From: Pseudovibrio zosterae
Lineage (GTDB): Bacteria > Pseudomonadota > Alphaproteobacteria > Rhizobiales > Stappiaceae
Assembly: GCF_033843645.1 (NCBI RefSeq)
Contig: NZ_JAWXVZ010000004.1
Location: forward strand, 248,001 to 312,000
Reading direction: 5' to 3'
Length of the DNA: 64,000 nt
Positions 1 to 8,370 of this stretch are shown in pieces. How positions within the stretch are numbered: the stretch's first letter is position 1; each line of letters starts with the position of its first letter. The position numbers and the translations under genes were made by a program. The notes under the pieces were generated by a model. That model had not been told where the DNA came from. It did no database searches and worked only from the letters and a program-made list of their open reading frames with translations.

Positions 1-508
1 CGAACTCTGGCTGGTAGCCGAACATGGCCGAAAGGGAGGCCTGCGGGTCAAGGTCAATGGCCAGCACACGCAGGCCTTGAAGGGCCAGATATTGGCTCAA
101 ATGCACGGTTGTTGTGGTCTTGGCGGACCCGCCTTTGAAGTTCGCCACGGCGATGACTTGCATCTTCTCGTGTTCGCGCCGGCGCGGGTCGAATTTCAGG
201 GCGTCCGCGGGCCGTTTGTCCGCCAGATACTTGCGCAGATCGTTGATCTGTTCGAGGGTATAAATGCGCCGCCCGTTTTCCAGCCGATCGGGGATAACTC
301 CCTCGCCGTTGAGCGAAAGCTGGCGCAAGCTGGATTCGGCAACGCCCAAAAGGTTGGCCACGTCACGGGAAGAGAAGGTTTTCAGCTTCTTCTTTGCTTC
401 AGGCGGGTACATTTTCTCGCGCAGGGATTGCAGCTGGCGTGACAGCAGCGCAGAATGGCGCGAGATCTTCTCCGCAGACGTTTCGTCGTGTTCAGCATTG
501 AGCAGCAT
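1..508 (-). CDS. repA: RepA, repABC plasmid partitioning ATPase (N-terminal part, runs off left edge)
   Basis: ParA-family ATPase of repABC replicons, which segregates the plasmid together with RepB and represses its own operon. The visible 169 codons give the typical RepA start: an N-terminal helical region, then a winged-helix DNA-binding part (SSRDVANLLGV, GRRIYTLEQINDLRKYL), then the deviant Walker A motif NFKGGSAKTTTT near residue 134 and the start of the next ParA motif (DLDPQASLSAMFGYQPE). The rest, with repB and repC, lies beyond the window. I chose the ATG at 508 (MLLNAEHDET) because AGG lies 6 nt upstream. An in-frame ATG at 571 overlaps the predicted -10 hexamer and is less likely. 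The 3' truncation is an effect of the window edge, not damage. Confidence 0.93.
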   Translation of the reverse strand, partial: MLLNAEHDETSAEKISRHSALLSRQLQSLREKMYPPEAKKKLKTFSSRDVANLLGVAESSLRQLSLNGEGVIPDRLENGRRIYTLEQINDLRKYLADKRPADALKFDPRRREHEKMQVIAVANFKGGSAKTTTTVHLSQYLALQGLRVLAIDLDPQASLSAMFGYQPEF

Positions 509-569
509 GTTGCCTGTTTCCTCGTATGACGGTTTTAAAGGGCCCGAATAGAAAAATCCGTCACAGCGC

Positions 570-598
570 ATAGTTTTCTTTTTTAATGGCGTCGTCAA
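570..598 (-). promoter_or_regulatory. Candidate repA promoter
   Basis: Reading the minus strand, TTGACG (593-598) is followed after 17 nt by AACTAT (570-575), about 60 bp before the chosen repA start. The -35 is a 5/6 match and the -10 only 3/6, so this is a plausible but unproven sigma70-type promoter. Confidence 0.4.
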
Positions 599-608
599 TG
601 GCTTTATA

Positions 609-624
609 GTTAACGCAAATTAAC
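609..624. promoter_or_regulatory. 16-bp palindrome, candidate parS site or RepA/RepB operator
   Basis: GTTAA-cgcaaa-TTAAC is an inverted repeat with 5-bp arms directly upstream of the candidate repA -35. repABC parS sites are 16-bp palindromes of the form GTT...GC...AAC. This site has the right length and ends, but its GC is displaced by one base from the usual centre. Sites upstream of repA are known in some repABC replicons. Confidence 0.4.
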
Positions 625-1042
625 CATTGTGGCCAACACGTTATCCCGGCGAGTTATTTCCACTGAAATGACCATGCACACCTGTCCGGAGCCCGGTTTC
701 ACACCGCTTCCCTTCACCAAAATCCGCAGTTTTCTGCCATTTGCAGCTGTAGTCGCCTCAGGATGCAGTCCTCCCCTGTTTTGGTCGTTTCGCGGTTGGT
801 TTCCTGTGCATTTTCAGCAATGCGCCTCTGTTTCTGGCCAGAAAACCGGCCTCCCTGTGATGAATCGCAACGCTATTTTTGACGGCAACCTTGCGAATCT
901 CCGTGCAGGTTCAAGCCTTCCCGGTCCAAGGCTCAGCGAAAATTACATCCCCGTTCTGGGGAGTGTTGGCGGGTGCAATACTCACGTAGTCTGCGCAGAT
1001 CATTGGCTTCCAAGTTCAGTGCTTGCGTAGGGGAGGGCACCA
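625..1042. other. Intergenic region without recognised gene
   Basis: Between the repA control region and the glycosyltransferase-like gene. Open frames here have no recognisable protein features. I see no RNA gene or strong repeat. Confidence 0.5.
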
Positions 1043-2371
1043 ATGGTCAAGCTGCTTGTGGTCCAGACAGGACTGCATCACGAAAGCGCGAATGCGCATC
1101 CGGAAAGACGGGCCATCGCGGCGTTGTTTCAGGGTTTTGATCTGTGTTTTTTGACGGATGGTCCGGTGGGTGCGCCCCCCGTGGCGCCGTTAGGGCCGGA
1201 GGTGCGCGGTCTTGCGCCCGGCCATCGCCTCGACCAAATGCTCGAGAATGTGGCACCGGGGCTGAAGGCGCGCTGTCGCCGGCTTGCTAAAAACCCCTTT
1301 GGTCGCTCCTCTCAACCAGATTTTTCCAGCATCTTCGAGCCATTTGCAAAAGCTTTGGCGACCCATGGCCTGACGGCCCAGGATCATGTTCTGGTGCCTG
1401 ATTGCCACCCGGGTCTCCTTCACGGGTTGACCCAGTTCTATGACCGTTTTGGTGCTTCCGATTTGCCCCGTTTGCACCTGCGGTTTCGGGACTGGCGTCA
1501 ACCCGGCCTCTATCTCTCCCGGTTTCAAGCGACCGAGCGGCTGTCGCCCCTCGTATGGCAAGGCCATGCCGCCCTCTACACGGAAACTGAGGAGCATCTG
1601 TTTTACCTGAAGGCCACGTTGAACCTGCCCATGCGCGATGTGCTCGTGCTGCCCCGGCGCATCTCACCGTTCGATCCGCCGGTTCCTTATCAGCCAGCGC
1701 TGCCCGGCACGGCCCCCTTGGTCATCGGTGTGCTGGACCCGCCCTCAGCCTCCAGCGGCGGGCCACGGCTGGCTTCAATCCTGTCCAACATCGCCCGGCT
1801 TACACTGGAACGTCGCGGGCCCCAGTCTTTCCATTTCCTCCTTGCCGCCAGCAGTGCCGACCGCACCACGGGCGTTTACAAGGGGCTGGCGCGGGAAGGC
1901 CGGTTTGGAGACAAGGTAACCGTTGAGTTCCTGCCCGCGCCGCTTCCCTGCCGCGCTTATGCCGAAGCTATGGCCCGCACCGACGCCCTGCTGCTTCCTT
2001 ATGAGGATGGCAGCCATGAGATCAACGCCGCTGGCCGGGTGCTTGATGCAGTTTTTGCTGGCCGCCCGCTGGTGCATACCTCAGACATGGCCCCGCAACG
2101 CTTCTTGAGCACGAAGAACGCGATCGCCGCCTTGTCTGATCGGGACTTCGCCAAGGCCCTGCTTGCGCTGTGGAGCCACTACAGCACGTTTCGGGCCGGG
2201 GCCGAACAAACCCGCATATTGGCTGCGCAAAGTCTGCATCCCGCGGCCCTGCACAAGGGGTTTCGCTCTGCTGCAGCACTGGCGGCAGCCCCTGCCACCC
2301 CCATGCGCCCGGCTGTTGCGGTCTCCAGCCGTCCATTGAGCGGCGGCGTGGGTTTCATCGGCCTTGGATAG
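1043..2371 (+). CDS. Glycosyltransferase-like protein (GT-B fold, probable)
   Basis: Protein of 442 aa. The C-terminal half resembles the nucleotide-sugar-binding half of GT-B glycosyltransferases: a Rossmann-type start (APLVIGVLDPPSAS, about 224-237), a middle stretch with KVTVEFLPAPL, then the signature-like run DALLLPYEDGSHEINAAGRV and DAVFAGRPLVHT (about 313-347), where such enzymes have their acidic donor-sugar motif. No signal peptide or membrane segment is visible, so a cytosolic enzyme is likely. Donor and acceptor cannot be inferred. The start is supported by GGGGAGGG 6-7 nt before the ATG. It stands alone, with repA divergent on its left and mscS downstream. A function in polysaccharide or glycolipid synthesis is inference only. 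Confidence 0.6.
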   Translation: MVKLLVVQTGLHHESANAHPERRAIAALFQGFDLCFLTDGPVGAPPVAPLGPEVRGLAPGHRLDQMLENVAPGLKARCRRLAKNPFGRSSQPDFSSIFEPFAKALATHGLTAQDHVLVPDCHPGLLHGLTQFYDRFGASDLPRLHLRFRDWRQPGLYLSRFQATERLSPLVWQGHAALYTETEEHLFYLKATLNLPMRDVLVLPRRISPFDPPVPYQPALPGTAPLVIGVLDPPSASSGGPRLASILSNIARLTLERRGPQSFHFLLAASSADRTTGVYKGLAREGRFGDKVTVEFLPAPLPCRAYAEAMARTDALLLPYEDGSHEINAAGRVLDAVFAGRPLVHTSDMAPQRFLSTKNAIAALSDRDFAKALLALWSHYSTFRAGAEQTRILAAQSLHPAALHKGFRSAAALAAAPATPMRPAVAVSSRPLSGGVGFIGLG

Positions 2372-2432
2372 CGCCCCAAGGCCTTGTATCGGCTGGAATA
2401 GGCCGGGCGGCGGGCAGAAAAAGGCTGCTGTG

Positions 2433-2445
2433 CCCCCCCCCCCCC
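2433..2445. repeat. Homopolymer tract of 13 C
   Basis: An uninterrupted run of 13 cytosines in the 158-bp gap between the glycosyltransferase-like gene and mscS, 85 bp upstream of the mscS start. Such runs are prone to slippage in the cell and to read error in sequencing. Confidence 0.9.
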
Positions 2446-2529
2446 ATTCACCCCGCCTTTACGCAGCGCGGGTAGTCTGTTACGCCAGTTGCAAAACCAA
2501 TTGGTGCACCAGTAACCCGCGAGGTTCTC

Positions 2530-3339
2530 ATGAACGAAACCATCACCGCCATGGGCGGCTATGAAGCCTTGGCTTTGAATGTGATCAAAGCGATTGTCTT
2601 CCTCATTCTCGGCTATTTCTTCGCCGGCTTTGCCAGCCGTATCGTGCGCGACCGGCTTGGCAAGGTGGAGCGTCTCGACCAGACCCTCGCCGTGTTCTTC
2701 TCATCGCTGGTCCGTTGGGGTGTGCTGGCGGTTGTGGTCATCGCCGTTTTGCAGCTGGTAGGTTTTCAGGCAACCAGCCTCGTTGCCGTTTTGGGTGCGG
2801 CGTCTCTTGCCATCGGCCTTGCGCTTCAGGGCACCTTGAGCGATGTGGCTTCCGGGGTGATGCTCATCATCTTCCGGCCCTACCGTCTGGGCGACTATGT
2901 GGAAGTGGGCGGCACCGCCGGAACCGTGAAAGAAATCAACCTGTTCGTCACCGAGTTGGCAACGCCGGACAACGTGCAGATCATCATGCCTAACTCCAAG
3001 GCCCGGAGTTCGGTCATCACCAACTACTCCGCCCATCCAACCCGGCGCGTCGACATCACCTTTGGCGTGGATTACAGCGATGATGCCGACAAGGCCATCG
3101 AGCTGATCACCGCAATTGCGACCTCTGACGAGCGTGTCCTGAAAGATCCGGAGCCATGGGTCCGTGTCGTGAACCTTGGCGAGTCTTCGGTAGACATCAC
3201 CGCCCGCCTTTGGTGCAACAGCGCAGACTATTGGGATCTGAAGTTCCACATGACCAAAGCGGTAAAGGAAGCCTTTGACAAGGATGGCATTTCCATTCCC
3301 TATCCGCACCGCGTTGAGGTGGTCAAGAAAGCCTCTTGA
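2530..3339 (+). CDS. mscS: Small-conductance mechanosensitive channel MscS
   Basis: Inner-membrane channel of 269 aa that opens under membrane tension and releases solutes on osmotic down-shock. Three transmembrane helices are visible (about 14-37, 58-80 and 85-110). The third has the Gly/Ala-rich pore pattern LGAASLAIGLALQGTLSDVAS, followed by the beta domain (RPYRLGDYVEVGGTAGTVKEI) and the alpha/beta vestibule ending in IPYPHRVEVV. Length fits the E. coli family member (286 aa). The start has GAGG about 5 nt upstream. It lies alone and converges with the GNAT gene. Confidence 0.93.
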   Translation: MNETITAMGGYEALALNVIKAIVFLILGYFFAGFASRIVRDRLGKVERLDQTLAVFFSSLVRWGVLAVVVIAVLQLVGFQATSLVAVLGAASLAIGLALQGTLSDVASGVMLIIFRPYRLGDYVEVGGTAGTVKEINLFVTELATPDNVQIIMPNSKARSSVITNYSAHPTRRVDITFGVDYSDDADKAIELITAIATSDERVLKDPEPWVRVVNLGESSVDITARLWCNSADYWDLKFHMTKAVKEAFDKDGISIPYPHRVEVVKKAS

Positions 3340-3355
3340 AGGCCTAGAAGCACAT

Positions 3356-3373
3356 AAGGGGCCCCGGCCCCTT
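3356..3373. terminator. GC-rich hairpin between convergent genes
   Basis: AAGGGGCC-cc-GGCCCCTT, a strong self-complementary stretch between the ends of mscS and the GNAT gene. The U-tract is poor on both strands, so terminator function is only likely by position. Confidence 0.45.
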
Positions 3374-3388
3374 CCAGCTTATATCGGG

Positions 3389-3862
3389 CTACAGTGTCAC
3401 GTCGCCCTGCTCAAGGGAGCCAAAGCCCTCCTGCAGCGGGCGGCTCATGCGCACATAGGCCACGCCGCGCTTGTCAAAGGGGTCGCTGTCCACCCTCATG
3501 CCAAATCGCTCATAAAACGGGATCGCGGTTTGCCGCGCATCGCACCAGAACTCGCTGGCCCCTAGGGCCTCAACCTGTTCAATGGTGTAAAGAACAAGCG
3601 TGCTGCCAATCCCGTGGCCCTGATATTCGGTCAGAACGGCGAATTTGCGCAGCCGCGCACCACCTTCGTTCAGGAAGATGGACGCCACCCCAACCAGCCA
3701 GCTCTTGTAGTAGGCACCAAAATGCAAGCCAGTATCATCTTCCGACACCCGCGCCGCGTCCATGGGAAGGTCCGGCCACAACACCCTGTGGCGGATGGGA
3801 AGCGCCACGTCGGCGGTAATGCGGTTGATGACGATATCGTCGCGCATGCCCAGTGTTTTCAT
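3389..3862 (-). CDS. GNAT-family N-acetyltransferase
   Basis: Protein of 157 aa with a GCN5-related acetyltransferase core, which transfers an acetyl group from acetyl-CoA to an amine. The order is canonical: RLRKFAVLTEYQGHGIGSTLV (motif A, with the Q-G-x-G-x-G pyrophosphate loop, about 70-90), then WCDARQTAIPFYERFGM (motif B, about 106-122). Residues 30-60 resemble the ElaA-like start of small cytosolic GNATs (LPIRHRVLWPDLP). Substrate is unknown. A second ATG six codons in (MRDDIVI) is an alternative start. The phosphatase gene ends upstream of it on the same strand, 23 bp away, so the two may be cotranscribed. Confidence 0.85.
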   Translation of the reverse strand: MKTLGMRDDIVINRITADVALPIRHRVLWPDLPMDAARVSEDDTGLHFGAYYKSWLVGVASIFLNEGGARLRKFAVLTEYQGHGIGSTLVLYTIEQVEALGASEFWCDARQTAIPFYERFGMRVDSDPFDKRGVAYVRMSRPLQEGFGSLEQGDVTL

Positions 3863-3885
3863 GTGTTCTTATCGTTTTAGGGCGG

Positions 3886-4410
3886 TCAACTCGCCACCAG
3901 TTGCTCAAAAAGCTGCCCTTGAAACCCATAGAGCCCCCAGTTCAACTGCGGTTCGGTTTCAATGGCGCCCGGCTGTGCGCTGCGCACCATGCCGAGTGAA
4001 CGCCTACGGCTCAAACCGCGCTCACGCAACAGGCGCAGGGCAACCATGCCCGATCTCCCCATGCCACCCCGGCAATGCAACAGCACCGAGCCTCCATGAC
4101 ACAGACAATCATGTATGCGCGCACTCACCTCGGCCCAAAACTGTGTCATCACCGGGGAGGGCACATCAAAATCCCGAATGGGGAACTGTACCCACTCAAT
4201 ACCACGGTCTTCCAGCATCAGGCTCATGGGCGCACTGCGGGCGTCCAGCGCTTCGGAAGGCTCGGTCAACGACACCAGCATCTGCGGATACCAGTTGGTG
4301 ATCACATCAAGGTCATCGGAAAGGGGATTACGCAGTCCCGGTTGCGGGGCAATACCAATCCGGCTCCCGTTTGGAAGTGGAATGCTTGCGATTTTATAGG
4401 CTTCCGTCAT
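3886..4410 (-). CDS. Tyrosine/dual-specificity protein phosphatase
   Basis: Protein of 174 aa with the cysteine phosphatase P-loop HCRGGMGRSG (about 113-122; catalytic Cys and Arg of CX5R present). A candidate general-acid Asp lies upstream in FPIRDFDVPSP (about 76-86). This layout is typical of small bacterial dual-specificity or cyclin-dependent-kinase-inhibitor-3-like phosphatases. Cytosolic; no targeting signal. Substrate is unknown. It precedes the GNAT gene on the same strand. Confidence 0.82.
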   Translation of the reverse strand: MTEAYKIASIPLPNGSRIGIAPQPGLRNPLSDDLDVITNWYPQMLVSLTEPSEALDARSAPMSLMLEDRGIEWVQFPIRDFDVPSPVMTQFWAEVSARIHDCLCHGGSVLLHCRGGMGRSGMVALRLLRERGLSRRRSLGMVRSAQPGAIETEPQLNWGLYGFQGQLFEQLVAS

Positions 4411-4900
4411 GAAAGAACCCGCCTTCGTGTCACAGTGCTTGCCCTTGTCTGGGCCGTCAGCTCTTTCTTCGGAGAACTGATCTCAACTTTTACAGCTTAC
4501 CTTTGGTCAGCTACCGGCAATTCTGTTGCCGTTTTGTCTAGCAAGACCACGGTTTCATAAAAGTTTCGCGACACATCCTAGTATATTAGGGAACTCTTTC
4601 AAACGTGGGAACCCCCGGAAACCTTCGCCATAAACATAAAAGAATTTAATCAATTGAAGAATTATTCAGAACGCGTCAGTATTTAAACTGCTTTTGTTTC
4701 AGCATGAAACAGCCATTAAACAAGAGTTTACGCAGATAAAAAATGCCCGCCGTCACACCCGGCAGCACTCCATACCCAAGCACGCTTCATGGATCGGGAT
4801 TCGCCAGCCCCGCTCTCAGTGTCGTTTTGATGGGAAGTGCCTGAGGGCTTTCAAGAGCGCGGCACCAGAGCTACCCGGCCGCGCCCTTGAGCAGTAAAGC
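4411..4900. other. Intergenic region, AT-richer, no gene recognised
   Basis: 490 bp between the phosphatase start and the rsgA stop. The middle (about 4560-4740) is clearly AT-richer than the neighbours and may hold the phosphatase promoter. A 67-codon open frame at 4694-4897 has no protein-like features. Nothing else was recognised. Confidence 0.45.
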
Positions 4901-6019
4901 TCACTTTGCCTTTTGCTTTTTCATCTGGCGGATTGTCTTGCTCAGCCGCTTGTTCTTGGACTTGCGCTGCGCCAGCACTTCTGAGTTCGACCGCTCTTCC
5001 TGCACCAGCTTCTGCCAGCGGTCATAGCGTTCCTGCTCGATCACCCCACCTTCAATGGCTGGGCGAACCGCGCATCCCGGTTCACTCTTGTGCTGACAAT
5101 CGCTGAACCGGCACTGCCCCACCAGCTCCTCAATGTCGGAAAACACTTCGGAAAGGCCTTCCTGCACATCGGCAAGCTGAATTTCACGCATTCCCGGCGT
5201 GTCCATCAGGCAAAAGCCTGCGGGCAGAATGTGCAGCTGGCGGTGGGTGGTGGTGTGCCGCCCCTTGCTGTCGTCCTCACGAATATCCCGCGTGGCCGCA
5301 ATCTCATGCCCCGAAATGGCATTGACCAAGGTTGACTTGCCCACACCGGAGGAGCCGAGAAACGCCAGCGTCTGTCCAGGTTTCAGCCAGTCGCCCAGCT
5401 TTTCCAGCACATCCGGCCCCCGTGCATCCAAAAGCACCACCGGCGATCCAAGCAAGCGGGCTTCGTCCACGAAGGTCTGCGGCGCGTCACACAGGTCCGC
5501 CTTTGTCAGCACCAGCACGGCTTGTGCGTCCGAGTCTGTTGCCAAGGCCACAAACCGTTCAAGCCGCGCCCGGTTGAAGTCTTGGTTGCATGAAGTCACA
5601 ACAAAAACCGTGTCCACATTGGCCGCAATCAGCTGAATGTCCCAGCCTCTGCCCGGTGCCTTGCGCTTGAACAGGCTCTTGCGTTCCAGAATGCGGCTGT
5701 GGGGCGGATAGGCCTTGTTCAACATGAGCCAGTCGCCAACGGCCACGTTGGGCACCACCGGCAAATGCTCTTCAATGCCTTCGCCCTTCACATCCACGCC
5801 GCTGCGATGAACGGCGGTCACACGCACGGGCGGAGACGTTTCCATCTCTTCCACGCTGGTTTGCTGAGCGAAAAACGGCTGCCAGCCAAGGGTTGCAAGC
5901 AGTGTCATGGGTTTGAAGGCCTTGAGGAACGGAGCCTTGGGCACATAAGCAGAATAATCCCGTGTCATGGGGTGTTTGTCCGAGAGGTAAGCATAAGGCA
6001 CGGCCTCATGCAAAAACAT
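4901..6019 (-). CDS. rsgA: Ribosome small-subunit-dependent GTPase RsgA
   Basis: Circularly permuted GTPase of 372 aa that binds the 30S subunit and aids its late maturation. An N-terminal OB-fold part (about 60-115, PPVRVTAVHRSGVDV, VGDWLML) precedes the permuted GTPase domain with the G-motifs in the order G4 (LTKAD), G1/P-loop (GSSGVGKSTL), G2 region with the switch GRHTTTHR, then G3 (DTPGM). A C-terminal zinc finger has the pattern C-x4-C-x-H-x5-C (CRFSDCQHKSEPGC). The tail is Lys/Arg-rich, as expected for rRNA contact. It is slightly longer at the N-terminus than E. coli RsgA (350 aa); a shorter start at the ATG before TRDYSAY (residue 18) is possible. A core-type gene on a repABC replicon is noteworthy. 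Confidence 0.94.
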   Translation of the reverse strand: MFLHEAVPYAYLSDKHPMTRDYSAYVPKAPFLKAFKPMTLLATLGWQPFFAQQTSVEEMETSPPVRVTAVHRSGVDVKGEGIEEHLPVVPNVAVGDWLMLNKAYPPHSRILERKSLFKRKAPGRGWDIQLIAANVDTVFVVTSCNQDFNRARLERFVALATDSDAQAVLVLTKADLCDAPQTFVDEARLLGSPVVLLDARGPDVLEKLGDWLKPGQTLAFLGSSGVGKSTLVNAISGHEIAATRDIREDDSKGRHTTTHRQLHILPAGFCLMDTPGMREIQLADVQEGLSEVFSDIEELVGQCRFSDCQHKSEPGCAVRPAIEGGVIEQERYDRWQKLVQEERSNSEVLAQRKSKNKRLSKTIRQMKKQKAK

Positions 6020-6784
6020 GTCATTATGGGAGAAATCACAGGTCTTTCCGCACGACGGGCACTCTGCGCGACGCGGTTACAGGAAATGACTTGTTTTGGG
6101 AGCGCCTTCGCCTCCCCACCTTATCGGGACATAAACTCTCCAAGTGTCTTGCCGCCAGTTAACCGCGCAAGGGGGAAGCTGTCAATCTCCTCAACTTCCC
6201 CAATGACCGGCGCGCCGCCCTTGCCCCGGTGATGGGGTAGGGGCGCGCGCCACGGTTGCAACGTGTACCTGCCGCCCATTGTCGACAAAATGGTGCAAAA
6301 TGTAGCGGGAAAAGACAAGGATCTGGAAGGATACGACAATGACTCCCGCACCTTAACCGATTAAATTTAGCGCTGTGCTCAAGAAAGTTGGGAGGATCAC
6401 ATCATGATGCCCCCAGCGTTCTATTGGTTTTTACGTAGTTGCCACAGGGCGGGTCACAGACTAAGCGCTGCGCATACAAACTACCTGAAAAGCAAGGGGG
6501 GTAGTGTTTTTCCGAAATAAACGAAAACCGCACGGAAGTTCTATGGATTGCATTTCATCAGCGTGTAACAGTCAGCTCTCTATTGCCATCTGAGAGATCA
6601 ACAACTTTCATAACTGATGAAGAACACTCAATTGACACTGCGCGCTCTTCTGGTGCCACCTAAGGCCGTCAGGGCGCGTAATTATTGAGATCCAACAGGT
6701 ACTTCCAAGTGCCACATTCCTGGACGGGCGGACCATAGATTTCGAAGAGTGAACGTGCATCGAGCGCATATATGAGGTTGAATT
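6020..6784. other. Long intergenic region upstream of pntA
   Basis: 765 bp between divergent rsgA and pntA. The only frame of note (76 codons on the minus strand, 6121-6351) lacks protein-like features. A TTGACA occurs near 6632, but no good -10 is spaced correctly. I see no riboswitch or repeat. The region must contain promoters for rsgA and pntA that I cannot place. Confidence 0.45.
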
Positions 6785-8356
6785 ATGATTATTGGAGCTC
6801 CTAAGGAGGTCCTTGAGGGTGAGCTGCGCGTCGCGTTGACACCGGAAAGCGCCAAGCAGCTTCAGAAGCTGGGCTATGAGGTTGCCGTGGAAAGCGGTGC
6901 CGGCAAGGCGGCCAGCTTCTCGGACGCAGACTACGAAGCAGCCGGGGTGAAAGTTCTCCCGGATGCCAAGACCCTTTGGGAAACAGCGGACATCGTCAGC
7001 AAGGTACGCCCGCCTGAGGAGGCAGAGCTGGAACTGGCACGTGAAGGCCAGATCCTGATCTCCTTCTTCTGGCCAGCGCAGAACGAAGAGCTGATGAAGA
7101 AGTTCGCTGACAAGAAGGTCACCGTTCTTGCAATGGACATGGTGCCGCGCATCTCCCGCGCGCAGAAAATGGACGCTCTGTCCTCCATGGCCAACATTGC
7201 CGGTTACCGCGCTGTCATCGAAGCAGGTAACAACTTCGGCCGTTTCTTCACCGGTCAGATCACCGCTGCGGGCAAGGTGCCACCAGCAAAGGTTCTGATC
7301 ATCGGCGCAGGCGTTGCCGGTCTTGCGGCCATTGGGGCCTCCACCTCTCTGGGTGCCATCACCTATGCGTTCGACGTTCGCCCCGAAGTGGCTGAGCAGG
7401 TTGAATCCATGGGTGCCGAGTTCGTGTATCTGGACTTTGAAGAGGAACAGCAGGACGGCGCGTCTTCAGGCGGATACGCTTCCGTGTCCTCTCCAGAATT
7501 CCGTGCCGCACAGCTGGCCAAGTTCCGCGAACTGGCACCGGAAGTTGACATCGTCATCACCACCGCGCTCATTCCGGGCCGCGATGCGCCAAAGCTCTGG
7601 CTGGAAGACATGGTTGCGTCCATGAAGCCGGGCTCCGTGATCGTCGACCTTGCGGCGGAAAAGGGCGGCAACTGTGATCTCACCAAGATGGATGAGAAGG
7701 TTGTCAGCGAAAACGGCGTCACCGTCATTGGTTACACCGACTTCCCAAGCCGCATGGCAACCCAGTCTTCCGCGCTTTACGCCACCAACATCCGTCACAT
7801 GATGGACGACCTCACCCCTGAAAAGGACGGTCAGCCAAATGTGAATATGGAAGATGACGTCATTCGTGGTGCCACCGTCACCCATGAAGGCGAAATCACC
7901 TTCCCGCCTCCGCCGCCGAAAGTGAAGGCAATCGCCGCGCAGAAGAAGCCGGAGGTGAAGGAACTCACACCAGAAGAAAAGCGCGCAGCCGAAGTTGCCG
8001 AGTTCAAGAAGAAGACCCGTCAGCAGGTTTCCCTTCTTGCAGGTGGTGGTGCCCTGATGCTTCTCGTGGGCCTTGTGGCGCCTGCCAGCTTCATGCAGCA
8101 CTTCATCGTTTTTGTTCTGGCGTGTTTCGTCGGCTTCCAGGTCATCTGGGGCGTGGCGCACTCCCTTCATACGCCTTTGATGGCCATCACCAACGCCATT
8201 TCCTCGATCATCATTCTCGGCGCGTTGCTGCAGATTGGCTCGGGTTCATGGCTGGTCATTGTTCTTGCCGCCCTGTCAGTGTTCATGGCCGGCATCAACA
8301 TCTTCGGCGGCTTCCTCGTCACCCGGCGCATGCTCGCCATGTTCCAGAAGTCTTAA
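6785..8356 (+). CDS. pntA: NAD(P) transhydrogenase subunit alpha, PntA
   Basis: Alpha subunit (523 aa) of the proton-pumping transhydrogenase, which passes hydride from NADH to NADP+ at the expense of the proton gradient. Residues 1-380 form the NAD-binding dI domain of the alanine-dehydrogenase type (MIIGAPKEVLEGELRVALTP at the start; GAGVAGLAAIGASTSLGA Rossmann loop at about 176-193; RDAPKLW loop). A Pro-rich, charged linker (about 375-412) follows, then four membrane helices of dII (from about 415, VSLLAGGGALMLLVGLVAP). This is the fused E. coli-like architecture rather than the split PntAA/PntAB found in many alphaproteobacteria. The start is supported by AGG 8 nt upstream. It forms an operon with pntB, 14 bp downstream. 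Confidence 0.95.
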   Translation: MIIGAPKEVLEGELRVALTPESAKQLQKLGYEVAVESGAGKAASFSDADYEAAGVKVLPDAKTLWETADIVSKVRPPEEAELELAREGQILISFFWPAQNEELMKKFADKKVTVLAMDMVPRISRAQKMDALSSMANIAGYRAVIEAGNNFGRFFTGQITAAGKVPPAKVLIIGAGVAGLAAIGASTSLGAITYAFDVRPEVAEQVESMGAEFVYLDFEEEQQDGASSGGYASVSSPEFRAAQLAKFRELAPEVDIVITTALIPGRDAPKLWLEDMVASMKPGSVIVDLAAEKGGNCDLTKMDEKVVSENGVTVIGYTDFPSRMATQSSALYATNIRHMMDDLTPEKDGQPNVNMEDDVIRGATVTHEGEITFPPPPPKVKAIAAQKKPEVKELTPEEKRAAEVAEFKKKTRQQVSLLAGGGALMLLVGLVAPASFMQHFIVFVLACFVGFQVIWGVAHSLHTPLMAITNAISSIIILGALLQIGSGSWLVIVLAALSVFMAGINIFGGFLVTRRMLAMFQKS

Positions 8357-8370
8357 GGGGGAGCTGAACA

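Noticed and set aside
629..1030. 133-codon open frame upstream of the glycosyltransferase-like gene
   Set aside because: Composition is not protein-like, no ribosome-binding site, no recognisable motif.
6121..6351. 76-codon minus-strand frame between rsgA and pntA
   Set aside because: No family resemblance or good start signal; likely chance.
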